The translations under genes and the position numbers were made by a program. Positions 1-9,068 of a stretch of 64,000 nucleotides of DNA are shown piece after piece. The stretch's first letter is position 1; every line of letters begins with the position of its first letter. Under the pieces are notes generated by a model, which was not told where the DNA came from, did not search any database, and was given only the letters and a program-made list of their open reading frames with translations. The stretch comes from CBDCWT01 sp965223305 (GTDB taxonomy: Bacteria; Planctomycetota; Planctomycetia; Pirellulales; Pirellulaceae), in contig CBDCWT010000058.1 of the NCBI GenBank assembly GCA_965223305.1, positions 186,001-250,000 on the forward strand, in the 5' to 3' direction.

Positions 1-1176
1 CCGCGGAGAGCTCTGACCGCCGTCGTGCTTCTGTGGAGCGCATTCACGGCCCTCACGGGAGCTGTCCGCAACGGTGTGATGCTGTTGGTCGTTCGCTTCC
101 TGTTCGGTGCTGGCGAGGCGGGAGCGTATCCTGGTGCAACGCGTGCGCTCTATCGTTGGGTTCCCGCACACGAACGCGGCCTCGCGCAAGGTGTGTTTCA
201 TTCCGGGGCCAGGATCGGCGCGGCAATATCGCTGTTCGCCATGCCGGCGCTGATCGACTGGATCGGCTGGCGACTCACTTTCGCCGCCAACGGCCTGGTC
301 GGCATCGTCTGGGCGACAATCTGGTGGCTCTGGTTTCGCGATACTCCCCGCGATCATGCAGGCACAAATGACGCGGAGTGTACCTTGATTGAGTCTGGTT
401 TGGGAGAATCGGTGGCAGCGAAACCGACAGGTGCCCAGGCGGATAGAGTTCCCTTCATTCAGATCGTGACATCGGCAAACATGCTGCTGGCGATGTTCCA
501 GTATGTCGCCTGTAACATCACGTTCTTCATCAGCATCAGTTGGCTGCTACCGTATATGGAGGACCGCTGGGGGGAAGCCGCTGGTAAGTACTCCGCACTG
601 CCACTGATTTTCGGCGCCGTCTCGTTGTGTCTCTCGGGAGCGATCGTGACATCGCTTTACCGTAGGGGATTTCCGGTCGCATCGCGCCGTGTACCTGCCA
701 TGATAGGGTTCGCGCTGGGCACACTTGGCTTGCTGCTCTGTACGCAGTTGACCACCGAGTCGCCTCTCATCTTCGCCTTGACATTTGGCATCGCTATCTT
801 TGGCGTCGAGATGGTGATTAGCCCTAGCTGGTCTTTCTGCATGGATATCGGCGAAGAACGATCTGGAGCCGTCTCTGGGTCGATGAACATGTTGGGCAAC
901 CTCGGCGCCGCTGCTAGCGCTGTGTTGTTTCCGTACTTCCGCGATCACGTGACGATTCCCGGCATCGCCCCCGTGACGGGAACAGCCAATTCGTTCTTTA
1001 CGTTTGCAGCAGTAGTCAACTGCTTGGCGATGATCGCCTGGTTGTTCATGAACCCGCAGCGCAAGGTCACAGAAAAACTACAACCTGGCGCTCTACGCAT
1101 GCGGGTCGTTGCCTTCGTGGTCATGACGCTGCTCGTCGTCATCGCGCTAGTCTACACACAGCTGTTGATGAAATAG
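1..1176 (+). CDS. MFS transporter, 5' end cut by window edge
   Basis: This is the C-terminal ~390 residues of a major facilitator superfamily permease in the inner membrane. The reading frame is open to base 1, where it reads PRRALTAVVLLWSAFTALTG. That is the usual sequence after the loop 2-3 DRFGxRR motif, so the start lies upstream of the window and the GTG at 25 is internal. Motif FGAGEAGAYPGATRALYRW and about ten hydrophobic segments fit the anion:cation symporter (ACS) branch, which moves organic anions such as hexuronates or tartrate. The substrate cannot be read from sequence. A secreted amidase follows after 62 bp on the same strand, so import and hydrolysis may be linked; that is inference. 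Confidence 0.85.
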   Translation, partial: PRRALTAVVLLWSAFTALTGAVRNGVMLLVVRFLFGAGEAGAYPGATRALYRWVPAHERGLAQGVFHSGARIGAAISLFAMPALIDWIGWRLTFAANGLVGIVWATIWWLWFRDTPRDHAGTNDAECTLIESGLGESVAAKPTGAQADRVPFIQIVTSANMLLAMFQYVACNITFFISISWLLPYMEDRWGEAAGKYSALPLIFGAVSLCLSGAIVTSLYRRGFPVASRRVPAMIGFALGTLGLLLCTQLTTESPLIFALTFGIAIFGVEMVISPSWSFCMDIGEERSGAVSGSMNMLGNLGAAASAVLFPYFRDHVTIPGIAPVTGTANSFFTFAAVVNCLAMIAWLFMNPQRKVTEKLQPGALRMRVVAFVVMTLLVVIALVYTQLLMK

Positions 1177-1238
1177 TCGTCGCGATTGTCCAGTCATGAG
1201 GCGCGTGCGCTAACCGAGTCGAGATATGGAGAACAACC

Positions 1239-2894
1239 ATGAACTCTAAACCCCGTCGAGCCGGCATCAACTCCGACCGACTCGCATTTCACGAGGGCCT
1301 GTTCGATCGTCGCTCTTTCGTGGCACTGACGGCAGCACTGGGGGCATGGACACCGATCGCTGCGACGGGTAGCGGACAGCCAGCCGATGGGGCGCCCGGC
1401 GATTCGACAAGTAGCGATTCGAAGCCTCAGCAGAAAGCACAGGAAACTCCGGTCCAACAGAAGCCGCCGTTGCCGCCGCTACGTAACGCACAAGCTCCCG
1501 CAATTCAGTTCCAGGCGTCGCCGTCCGGTTCGGCCGCGTACGTCGAGAGTCTCGGCCAACGCGACGGCGGCGCTGCCTGTGGGGAGATCGACGTTGCGCC
1601 GTGGGTTGGTCGCCTGCCCAGCTCGGACGAGGAGATTGCCTTCCTGCCGGTTCACCGGCTGGCCGCGCTGATTCAAACCGGGCAGCTATCGCCGGTCCAG
1701 CTCACTGATATCTATTTGGAGAGACTCAAGCGGCTCAATGAGAAATTGTTGTGCGCGGTGACTCTGATGGAGGAGTCAGCTCGCTCGGCGGCGCGGCAGG
1801 CAGAAGAGGACATTAGCGGCGGCCACTATCGAGGTCCTTTGCACGGCATTCCGTGGGGAGTGAAGGACTTGTTTTCAACGAAAGGCGTCGTGACCAGCTG
1901 GGGTGCCAAGCCATTTGAACATCGAGTGATTGACGAGGACGCCGAAGTCGTGGTCCGGCTACGCCGGGCAGGTGCCATCTTGGTTGCAAAGCTCGCCACC
2001 GGTACCTTCGCTTACGGTGATCGCTGGTTTCGAGGCAAGACGCGTAATCCGTGGAATCTCGAGGAAGGATCGAGCGGCTCGTCCGCTGGTCCGGGTTCCG
2101 CCACGGCAGCCGGCTGCGTCGGATTCGCAATTGGTACGGAGACAACCGGGTCGATCGTTTCTCCTGCCCGCCGCTGCGGAATCAGCGCACTGCGTCCCAC
2201 TTTCGGGCGAGTGAGCCGGCGAGGGTGCATGACGCTGAGCTGGAGCTTGGACAAGGTCGGTCCGATGTGCCGGACAATCGAGGATTGTGCGATCGTGTTC
2301 GACGCCATTCACGGCGCGGACGGAGGCGATCCGTCATGCCTGACCGCGCCGTTTTGCTTTCAAAGGTCCCCTGATTTGTCAAAACTGAGTATCGGGTATA
2401 GCAGCGATGCCGATGGGGATTTTGTCGAACAGCTTGGACAGCTGGGCGCCCAACCGAGGTTGATGCCGGATCCACCCGACGCCCGCGCCGTCCGCAACAT
2501 TTTGGACATTGAAGCTGCAGCTGCTTTCGACGACTTCATCAGCAATCACTTAGACAACGAGATGGTACGCAAGTCGCGGGCAGAGAGCTTCCGAGCAGCC
2601 CGGAACGCCACAGCGCTGGACTACCTCAACGCGCAGCGCCGACGCTACGCTCTGATGCTCGAGATGAGAGACTACCTGAGTGGCATCGACCTCTACGTTA
2701 GCGGTTCTGGCGACGTCGGCCTGACAAATCTGACCGGGCATCCTGCGGCTGTCGTTCCCTACAAGATCTCGGAGGGACAGCCGCGCTGTATCACGCTGAT
2801 TGGGGACCTCTTTGCCGACGACACCATTCTCTCCGTTGCGAACGCCTACCAAGCGTCGACGAAGTGGCACCTGGAGCACCCGGTCATCGCTTAA
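1239..2894 (+). CDS. Secreted amidase (amidase signature family)
   Basis: A 551-residue amidase-signature hydrolase acting on amide bonds; substrate unknown. The Ser-cisSer-Lys triad is visible: Lys in GIPWGVKD (about residue 209), the glycine/serine core GSSGSSAGPGSA (from about residue 278), and the nucleophile in GTETTGSIVSPA. The N-terminus has a twin-arginine-like motif (FDRRSFVAL, about residues 22-30) followed by a short hydrophobic stretch and a Pro/Gln/Ser-rich linker to about residue 120, so export by Tat is likely. The ATG is preceded by GGAG at good spacing. Length is slightly above the usual 450-500 because of the leader and linker. It may be co-transcribed with the upstream MFS gene. 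Confidence 0.88.
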   Translation: MNSKPRRAGINSDRLAFHEGLFDRRSFVALTAALGAWTPIAATGSGQPADGAPGDSTSSDSKPQQKAQETPVQQKPPLPPLRNAQAPAIQFQASPSGSAAYVESLGQRDGGAACGEIDVAPWVGRLPSSDEEIAFLPVHRLAALIQTGQLSPVQLTDIYLERLKRLNEKLLCAVTLMEESARSAARQAEEDISGGHYRGPLHGIPWGVKDLFSTKGVVTSWGAKPFEHRVIDEDAEVVVRLRRAGAILVAKLATGTFAYGDRWFRGKTRNPWNLEEGSSGSSAGPGSATAAGCVGFAIGTETTGSIVSPARRCGISALRPTFGRVSRRGCMTLSWSLDKVGPMCRTIEDCAIVFDAIHGADGGDPSCLTAPFCFQRSPDLSKLSIGYSSDADGDFVEQLGQLGAQPRLMPDPPDARAVRNILDIEAAAAFDDFISNHLDNEMVRKSRAESFRAARNATALDYLNAQRRRYALMLEMRDYLSGIDLYVSGSGDVGLTNLTGHPAAVVPYKISEGQPRCITLIGDLFADDTILSVANAYQASTKWHLEHPVIA

Positions 2895-3114
2895 CAGACG
2901 TCGCAGAAATCGGGGAGCGCAGAAAACGAAGGGCGCGTGAAATCGGCTCGTCTTTTCCCCATCGGCGGTGGAGGCCAAAGTTATGATCGGTCGCCGCCGA
3001 TAACTGGAAAAGCGGCTATTCGGCAAACTTTTCCATCTTGCACAGCTGGGACTCCGGGCTGTCTAATAATCTGGTGGGCACCTGCTACGTTATCAGCGAA
3101 GGAAGACACGTATC

Positions 3115-4455
3115 ATGCTTTCTCTTTTCGGATCGGCCGGTCGCGCAGGCTGTGACGGTTTATCGCGGCGCAGTTTTCTGCGTGTCGGGACAATGGCCTT
3201 TGGCGGCATTTCCTTGTCCCTAGCCGACATGCTGCGGTTGCAGGCTGCCCAACGGACTCGATCTAACAAGTCGGTAATCCATGTCTTTCTGGGCGGTGGT
3301 CCGCCGCACCAGGACATGTGGGACCTCAAGGAGGAGGCCCCTGTAGAGATTCGGGGAGAGTTTTCGTCAATCGACACTTCCGTCCCTGGTATCCGGATTT
3401 GCGAAGAGTTTCCGCAGATCGCCCAAGTCATGGACAAGTGCGTCGTGATCCGCTCGGTCGATAAGTGCGTCGACAGGCATGACGCATACATGTGCAATAG
3501 TGGGTGGCTCCGCCGAGACTTGCCTTCTGTTGGCGGAAGACCAAGTTTTGGATCCGTTGCAGCGTACTTGTTGGGGGCGAATAAGCAGGGCATTCCACCG
3601 TTTGTCGGCTTGGCGGCAAAGACGAAGGAAATACGCTGGTCCGACTCAGGGCATCACGGCTTTCTTTCGAAGGCGTATCAGGCGTTCAAACTGGATGGTC
3701 CCGGCATGGAGGACCTGACCTTGAACGGCGTCAGCTCGGAGCGGCTAGACAAACGAGGAGAGCTGCTAAAGAGCATCTCCCAGGCGCAAAGAACTTTGGC
3801 CACGGTTGGGAACGAGTTGGACGCCTTTCAACAAGAGGCGTTCGATGTGCTCTTGTCGAACAAGCTAGCACAGGCCTTCGACATCTCGCGAGAACCGGTC
3901 GAAGTTCGTGAGCGGTATGGTGACGGCAAGCCGTACAAGTATCAGTACGACGGTGCACCCACGGTCAACGAGCACTTGCTAGTTGCGCGACGTCTGGTTG
4001 AGGCAGGTGCGCGGGTCGTTAGCTTGAGTTACGGTCGTTGGGATAGTCACGGTAAGAATTTCGACTTGGTGCGCGATCATGGGCGAAAGCTAGATCAGTG
4101 CTTGAGTGCACTGATAACTGACCTGGACGATCGAGGAATGCTCCAAGACGTACTGGTATTGGTGTGGGGAGAGTTCGGGCGCACCCCGCGGATCAACAAC
4201 AACGCGGGGCGCGACCATTGGCCGCAGGTGAGCTGTGCGTTGTTAGCCGGCGGTAGCTACCGCATGGGGCAAGCGATCGGATCGACAAATCGCCTAGGTG
4301 AATACCCGCTGAACAGGCCAGTGCCTGTCCAAGAAGTCTTGGCGACGGTCTATCATCACCTTGGGATCGATGTGGCGAGCGTAAAGCTCAAAGACCCGGC
4401 CGGTCGCCCCCAGTATCTGCTCGATCATCATGACCCACTGCCCGAACTGGTTTAG
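3115..4455 (+). CDS. DUF1501 domain-containing Tat-exported protein
   Basis: A 446-residue member of DUF1501, a large planctomycete family of secreted proteins related to the alkaline phosphatase/sulfatase fold and without an assigned reaction. A Tat motif (LSRRSFLRVG, about residues 18-27) leads the protein. Family hallmarks follow: VIHVFLGGGPPHQDMWDLK near residue 60, and near the C-terminus WGEFGRTPRINNNAGRDHW with its conserved His and Asp. AAGGA precedes the ATG. In this phylum DUF1501 genes usually pair with a DUF1549/DUF1553 cytochrome gene. Here the partner is absent and an ECF sigma gene begins 40 bp downstream instead, which hints at a regulatory link. Family assignment is firm; function is unknown. 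Confidence 0.9.
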   Translation: MLSLFGSAGRAGCDGLSRRSFLRVGTMAFGGISLSLADMLRLQAAQRTRSNKSVIHVFLGGGPPHQDMWDLKEEAPVEIRGEFSSIDTSVPGIRICEEFPQIAQVMDKCVVIRSVDKCVDRHDAYMCNSGWLRRDLPSVGGRPSFGSVAAYLLGANKQGIPPFVGLAAKTKEIRWSDSGHHGFLSKAYQAFKLDGPGMEDLTLNGVSSERLDKRGELLKSISQAQRTLATVGNELDAFQQEAFDVLLSNKLAQAFDISREPVEVRERYGDGKPYKYQYDGAPTVNEHLLVARRLVEAGARVVSLSYGRWDSHGKNFDLVRDHGRKLDQCLSALITDLDDRGMLQDVLVLVWGEFGRTPRINNNAGRDHWPQVSCALLAGGSYRMGQAIGSTNRLGEYPLNRPVPVQEVLATVYHHLGIDVASVKLKDPAGRPQYLLDHHDPLPELV

Positions 4456-4495
4456 CCAACCTGCGACAAGTCCGAGCCCTCGACAGAGTTAACGA

Positions 4496-5047
4496 GTGGA
4501 CTCAACCCCAGCTGATGTGGATTTAGACAAGTTCAGATCGTACCTGGGACTGCTGGCCAGGATGCAACTTGATCCTCGCTTGAAGTCAAAGGTGGACGCT
4601 TCCGATATCGTTCAGCAGACCTTCTTGCAAGCACACCGTGCGATCGATGATTTTCGAGGACAGACCGACGCGGAGTTAGCTGCTTGGCTGCGGCAGATCC
4701 TGGCTCGCAACCTGGCCCATGCTGGACGGGACTTTCGGCGAGCGAAGCGGGATGTTCGTCGCGAACAGTCCATCTCGGCTGCGGTCGATGAGACATCGCT
4801 ACGGCTAGAAGCGTTGTTAGCCACGAGCGAACCGTCACCAAGTCATCACGCCCTGCGTCACGAGAGAATCCTACGTTTAGCGGCGGCGATCGAGCAGTTG
4901 CCCGATGCTCAGAGGGAATCGATCGAGCTACACTATTGGAAACACTGGACCTTAGCGCAGATCTCCGAGCATCTCGGTCGCAGCCCTTCGGCGGTAGCGG
5001 GACTTCTCCACCGAGGATTACGGACCCTTAAGAACGAGTTGCACTAA
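4496..5047 (+). CDS. ECF-type RNA polymerase sigma factor
   Basis: A 183-residue extracytoplasmic-function sigma factor. Region 2 (about residues 15-80) contains SDIVQQTFLQAHRAIDDFRG and AWLRQILARNLAHAGRDFRR, which bind the core enzyme and the -10 element. Region 4 (about residues 125-183) ends in a helix-turn-helix, LAQISEHLGRSPSAVAGLLH, for -35 recognition. There is no anti-sigma gene of the usual kind. A membrane serine/threonine kinase gene starts 27 bp downstream, the arrangement of the planctomycete kinase-linked ECF groups, in which phosphorylation is thought to replace a classical anti-sigma factor. GTG start; a truer ATG start is not available in this frame. Confidence 0.92.
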   Translation: MDSTPADVDLDKFRSYLGLLARMQLDPRLKSKVDASDIVQQTFLQAHRAIDDFRGQTDAELAAWLRQILARNLAHAGRDFRRAKRDVRREQSISAAVDETSLRLEALLATSEPSPSHHALRHERILRLAAAIEQLPDAQRESIELHYWKHWTLAQISEHLGRSPSAVAGLLHRGLRTLKNELH

Positions 5048-5074
5048 CTTCGATCCTGTCTGACAACCGCGCGG

Positions 5075-6736
5075 ATGACACGGCACGACCGGCTCGCAGA
5101 CGTCATTGCAAGGTACCTCACGGCTTTCGAGGCCGGCGAGCTACCCGACCGCGAGCGGTTGTTGTCCGAGAATCCTGACGAGGCCGAGGACCTGAGGTCG
5201 TTTTTCGGTTGCCACGACCAGCTCCGCGAACTGGCCGGCTCGGCTGCCTGTCGCGCGACTCCAGCAGATGATGTTGCTGATCCGTCCGTGCTGCCGAGCC
5301 CTGGCGAAACCGCGGCACAACCCCATCCTGCGCTACGTGGCGCAAGCAACATGTCAGGGCAACGATTTGGCGACTACGACTTGATCGAAGAGGTTGCTCG
5401 AGGAGGCATGGGTGTTGTCTACAAGGCTCGGCAAAGAAGTTTGAATCGAATCGTCGCTTTAAAGATGATCTTGGCTGGTCAGCTGGCCAAGAGAGACGAC
5501 GTCCGGCGTTTCCAAGCAGAAGCGGAAGCGGCGGCAAATCTCGACCATCCCGGCATCGTTCCGATCTATGAGGTAGGCGAGCACGAGGGGCAGCACTTTT
5601 TCGCCATGCGTTTTGTGGAGGGGAGTAGCCTCGCGGAAGTTTTGGCAGACGGACCTTTGCCACCGCAGCGAGCAGCGGAGTATACCAAGACTGTGGCGGA
5701 GGCAATCGCCTACGCACACGCCCGAGGTGTCATCCACCGTGACCTGAAGCCCGCCAATGTGCTCGTCGAGCAAACTGGTCAGCTGCGCGTAACAGATTTT
5801 GGAGTGGCCAAGCGAATTGGCAGTGACAGTTCTCTGACAAGCACTGGCGAGATTCTCGGTACGCCGGGTTTCATGCCCCCCGAGCAAGCGGCGGGCCGCA
5901 TTCATGATGTAGCGCAGCCAGCAGACATCTACTCGCTGGGGGCGATCTTGTACGCGCTACTGACGGGCCGTTCTCCTTTTCAGGGAACGGGTCCGTTCGA
6001 GACGCTTGTGCAGGTGCTGGAAGGCGAACCTACCTTGCCCACTAAGGTCAATCGGCAGGTACCCGGCGCACTTGAGTTGATTTGCATGCGGTGTCTCGAG
6101 AAGCAACCAGCGGACCGTTACCCGTCGGCGCGAGCTCTGGTCGACGACCTCAACCGTTTCATACAAGGAGACCCTGTCGAAGCCCGACCGCCCAATACGT
6201 GGCATCACTTGCGACGATGGGCCCGTCGCCAGCCAGTCCTGGTTGCGCACCTGGCGGGGATCTCGATGGCGCTTCTCGTCATACAGATCACCTTCCTTCT
6301 CAGCGGCCGCGACGTGACGTACTACTTGAAGCACACACTGGCCCTGCTGATCTGGGGAGTCTCTACCGCCGTGTTACAGCAGCTGGTCGATCGGCCAGCC
6401 TGGTCGAAGCGCGTAGCGGCGCTGTGGGCCATCGTCGACGTCACCTGGTTCACCGTGATTTTGTTTCTTGCCGAATCACCCTTGGGCCCATTGTTGATTG
6501 GCTATCCGCTGCTAGTGACCGCCTCCGGTCTCTTTTTTCGTGTTCGCCTGGTGATCATCACGACGATTTCGTCAGCGGTCGCCTATGTTGTGTTGATGTC
6601 TTTGAGGCCTGCGGAGATTGGCGAACCTCAGTACTTTGCCATCTACTTGTGTGGACTGGTGGTGGTGGGATTCACCGTAGGATCTCAGGTCAGAAGGGTG
6701 CGACAGCTAGACCGCCTCTTTGGAAACGGCGCGTGA
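5075..6736 (+). CDS. Hanks-type serine/threonine protein kinase with C-terminal membrane domain
   Basis: A 553-residue kinase. A ~90-residue acidic N-terminal region containing RYLTAFEAGELPDRERLL, common ahead of planctomycete kinases, precedes the catalytic domain (about residues 100-365). Catalytic residues are intact: glycine loop VARGGMGVVYKA, Lys in VALKM (about 130), HRDLKPANVL (about 224) and the DFG in VTDFGVAKR, then GTPGFMPPEQ. After residue 385 come about five or six hydrophobic segments and a short basic tail, a polytopic membrane module instead of the usual single helix plus repeats. The 27-bp gap after the sigma gene indicates one operon. I infer that the membrane part senses and the kinase controls the sigma factor. 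Confidence 0.92.
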   Translation: MTRHDRLADVIARYLTAFEAGELPDRERLLSENPDEAEDLRSFFGCHDQLRELAGSAACRATPADDVADPSVLPSPGETAAQPHPALRGASNMSGQRFGDYDLIEEVARGGMGVVYKARQRSLNRIVALKMILAGQLAKRDDVRRFQAEAEAAANLDHPGIVPIYEVGEHEGQHFFAMRFVEGSSLAEVLADGPLPPQRAAEYTKTVAEAIAYAHARGVIHRDLKPANVLVEQTGQLRVTDFGVAKRIGSDSSLTSTGEILGTPGFMPPEQAAGRIHDVAQPADIYSLGAILYALLTGRSPFQGTGPFETLVQVLEGEPTLPTKVNRQVPGALELICMRCLEKQPADRYPSARALVDDLNRFIQGDPVEARPPNTWHHLRRWARRQPVLVAHLAGISMALLVIQITFLLSGRDVTYYLKHTLALLIWGVSTAVLQQLVDRPAWSKRVAALWAIVDVTWFTVILFLAESPLGPLLIGYPLLVTASGLFFRVRLVIITTISSAVAYVVLMSLRPAEIGEPQYFAIYLCGLVVVGFTVGSQVRRVRQLDRLFGNGA

Positions 6737-6787
6737 GCGGCGCCAAACTACAGACGAGAATCGCGCAGCAAAACGTCACACTCAAAC

Positions 6788-6990
6788 CTCAGACACGCAC
6801 CAAACGTCAGACACGCACCATTGTCGCGAGTCGGCAGGAGGACACAAACCTCAGACACGCACCACACACAAACCTCAGACACGCACCATTGTCGCCACAC
6901 ACCAAACGTCAGACACGCACCATTGTCGCGAGTCGGCAGGAGAACGTCAGAGAACGTCAGACATGCACTCCTGCGTCAGACATGCACCGA
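6788..6990 (+). repeat. Left array of 13-bp repeat flanking the RAYT gene
   Basis: Seven copies of TCAGACAYGCACC or a one-base variant lie in about 200 bp, at roughly 6789, 6807, 6850, 6874, 6908, 6956 and 6975, all in the same orientation. Several are preceded by AAACC or AAACG. Two share the same following segment, TTGTCGCGAGTCGGCAGGAG (6821-6840 and 6923-6942), so parts of the array were duplicated as longer units. The first copy lies about 50 bp after the kinase stop. The related array at 8748-8960 carries the reverse complement, so the two arrays face each other across the transposase. The rest of 6737-7338 shows nothing else I can support. Confidence 0.8.
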
Positions 6991-7338
6991 GGGCGGGGTG
7001 CCACTGTAAGGAAGGGTATGAAGTTGGCGAGTACCGGGTAAGGACGGTTCGAAACCGTAGGGCTACGTCTGGCAACTGGCGTGGAGAGGTGTTTCGGTGC
7101 CGAGAGAGCAACGGAAAAACACGCGCCAAAGCATGCCCGTCGACTTCGTTTAGTCATACGGGATTGCGTTGACGGCTAGTGTTTAGATAGATAGCTTTCG
7201 GGCCAACGCAGTAACTGTGGGACCACGAGTTGGAGTTAAATGACGCCGAGGTTCGTGCATCTTCTGCGTCAATGCTCTTGCCGAGTTAGCGGCGCAACGA
7301 TAGCTGGTGGCGAATCGCTAGAGATAGAGGTGTTGGTA

Positions 7339-8388
7339 CTAGCCACGCCCCATGCCGCGGAGCCAACCTAGTCCGTGCTTGGAAGCGTGCGACCTCAGCG
7401 TCGAAGGGCGGCCAGCGAAGTCAGCAAACCATTCGCTGAAGCTAATCAAGCCTTCGAGCCAATACTCGACTGCCAACCCCAGTCGCTCGAGAATCGGTGC
7501 CAGGTCAGCTGGAATCACGCCTCGCTTCTCTTGGCGAATCTCACGACCCGACCAATCCAAGAGATAGAGGTATTTCTCGAGCGTCATGGACAAAAAGCCC
7601 TTGTCGGACGCACGGCGTCCTTCGGCTGACTGAAACCCATCTGGTGGAGGTGCATCTACGTCGACCGGAGCCAGCCAAGCAGCAGCCAGACAGTCGACAT
7701 CTGTGCCCTGAACCGTCGGATTCTGAGATTCTCGGCCCAATAAAGCCCGAATTCTCAAGTAGGCAGACGTACGCAGTGATGTCTCCGGTGTCGTCGCTTT
7801 ACCGGCTCGAATCGAATTGAGGTCCACGTACATCGAACACAGCAGGATCGCAAACTCGTCGAGAAGTCGCGTCGATTTGAAGCGACCCTCCCAAAACGAA
7901 CCTGAGGTCTCATCCTCAGCATTGGCCTCCCGAGCAATGTGCTCCTTGAGGAACTTCATGAACCACGAGAGCGAGGATAGACGTCGGCGCCGTTCAGCGA
8001 GTTTAGCTTTGTCCGCAACCAATGCCGCAATCTCTTTCTCGGTCGGAGGTTTGGGTGGTGTTCCGTCCTTCGACCTCCGTTTGCCTGGACACAAAGTGAG
8101 CCACCGACGTGCTACTTCCGTATCAGACCACTCCTTGACGATATCTGGTCGGGTTCGCAAGACCACGTGCAAGTGATTGTCGAGAATCGCATGGCTAATC
8201 ACATCGAGCGCCATCAGCGAGGCCAAGAAGGACAAACGCTCTTCAACCCAGCCTTTGCGGTGATCGTAGTTCTTGCCTGTGTAATGGTCCTGGCCACAAA
8301 GGAAGGCTCTACGGACACACCGGGAAAAGCAATGATAAAGGCCCGGTTCATTTTCATCGACGATCTGTCCTCGCGATCTCGCTGGCAT
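7339..8388 (-). CDS. REP-associated tyrosine transposase (RAYT, Y1/HUH family)
   Basis: A 349-residue single-domain HUH nuclease related to IS200/IS605 TnpA and REP-mobilising RAYTs, which nick and join single-stranded DNA at short palindromic or repeat sequences. The N-terminal strand reads GLYHCFSRCVRRAFLCG. The metal-binding HUH pair is HLH in LDNHLHVVLRTRPD. The family's C-terminal signatures follow: SFWEGRFKSTRLLDE and MYVDLNSIRAG. The start was set at MPARSRGQ because the longer frame to 8700 adds an unrelated leader and because AAAGGGG precedes this ATG. About 100 residues follow the core, longer than proteobacterial RAYTs. Convergent repeat arrays lie on both sides, the arrangement expected of a REP-type element. 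Confidence 0.85.
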   Translation of the reverse strand: MPARSRGQIVDENEPGLYHCFSRCVRRAFLCGQDHYTGKNYDHRKGWVEERLSFLASLMALDVISHAILDNHLHVVLRTRPDIVKEWSDTEVARRWLTLCPGKRRSKDGTPPKPPTEKEIAALVADKAKLAERRRRLSSLSWFMKFLKEHIAREANAEDETSGSFWEGRFKSTRLLDEFAILLCSMYVDLNSIRAGKATTPETSLRTSAYLRIRALLGRESQNPTVQGTDVDCLAAAWLAPVDVDAPPPDGFQSAEGRRASDKGFLSMTLEKYLYLLDWSGREIRQEKRGVIPADLAPILERLGLAVEYWLEGLISFSEWFADFAGRPSTLRSHASKHGLGWLRGMGRG

Positions 8389-8747
8389 GGAAACTGCCCC
8401 TTTCCCATGTGCCCAAACACCAAATCGACAACGTGCTACATGTATAGTTCCCTTCGAGATGCCTGCGCGACCAACAATTCCGAGAAAAACTGCAAAAAAC
8501 GACTGGCTTCCGGTCATCTCGGACACAGTTGTCGCAGGCTGGCGAGAACGTGACTGAAAGTACTCGCCGCTAATGGGGACCATCGTGCACGAAGAGCCCG
8601 CAGAAAGTCCTCCACTTCCGACGCCCAGCCAATGCAGGCGACTCCGCACTACGAACTGAGACTCCTCCGAACTGTCAAAGCTACCCATGTTGCCTGCCAA
8701 TCGGAGAGCCCGATCTTAGTGGTCCGACTTGCGACACCGACCCCATT

Positions 8748-8960
8748 GGTGCCTGTCTGGGGTCGGCGTCCGAAGAACCTTTGGCGACGCGCAGTGCATG
8801 TCTGATCGGGGTCTGACCGGGGTCTGTCTGACCGGGGTCCGGGTGGGGGATGCAGACGCGCGGTGCCTGTCTGAGGCCCCCGCGTGGTGGGCGGTGCCTG
8901 TCTGAGTCCGAGGTCCCGCGGACGCGGTGCCTGTCTGAGGTCGGGGGGATGTCTGAGGTC
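8748..8960 (-). repeat. Right array of the RAYT-associated repeat (inverted relative to left array)
   Basis: On the plus strand GGTGCCTGTCTGA or a close variant occurs at about 8748, 8862, 8893 and 8926, with diverged copies at 8793 (AGTGCATGTCTGA) and 8947 (GGATGTCTGAGG). The reverse complement, TCAGACAGGCACC, differs from the left-array unit only at one position (G for C or T). Between units are GC-rich spacers and partial copies (GGGGTCTGACC, GGGGTCTGTCTGACC). The array begins about 360 bp upstream of the transposase start codon and ends about 110 bp from the stop of the next gene. Region 8389-8747 carries the untranslated leader of the transposase and nothing else I can identify. Confidence 0.78.
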
Positions 8961-9068
8961 GGGGGGATCTAAGGCTGGGGTCTGAGCGGCTTTTGCCATT
9001 GCCTAAGACAGTACAGCCAACGGCGCCCTGAGATGGCGCCTAGAACCGGCTCAGCTGGCCGTGATGCG

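Noticed and set aside
6788..6990. CRISPR array
   Set aside because: Repeats are only 13 bp, spacers vary from a few bases to about 45 bases and are themselves duplicated, and no cas genes are present.
7040..7085. tRNA-like T-arm (GGTTCGAAACC)
   Set aside because: The flanking sequence gives no matching acceptor stem, D-arm or anticodon arm; a chance palindrome.
8389..8700. 104-residue N-terminal extension of the transposase
   Set aside because: The family domain starts at the ATG at 8388, which has its own Shine-Dalgarno sequence; the upstream stretch shows no domain or conserved motif.
6737..9068. Complete IS200/IS605 element
   Set aside because: No TnpB or accessory gene and no hairpin ends; the protein fits the RAYT subgroup and the flanks are repeat arrays.
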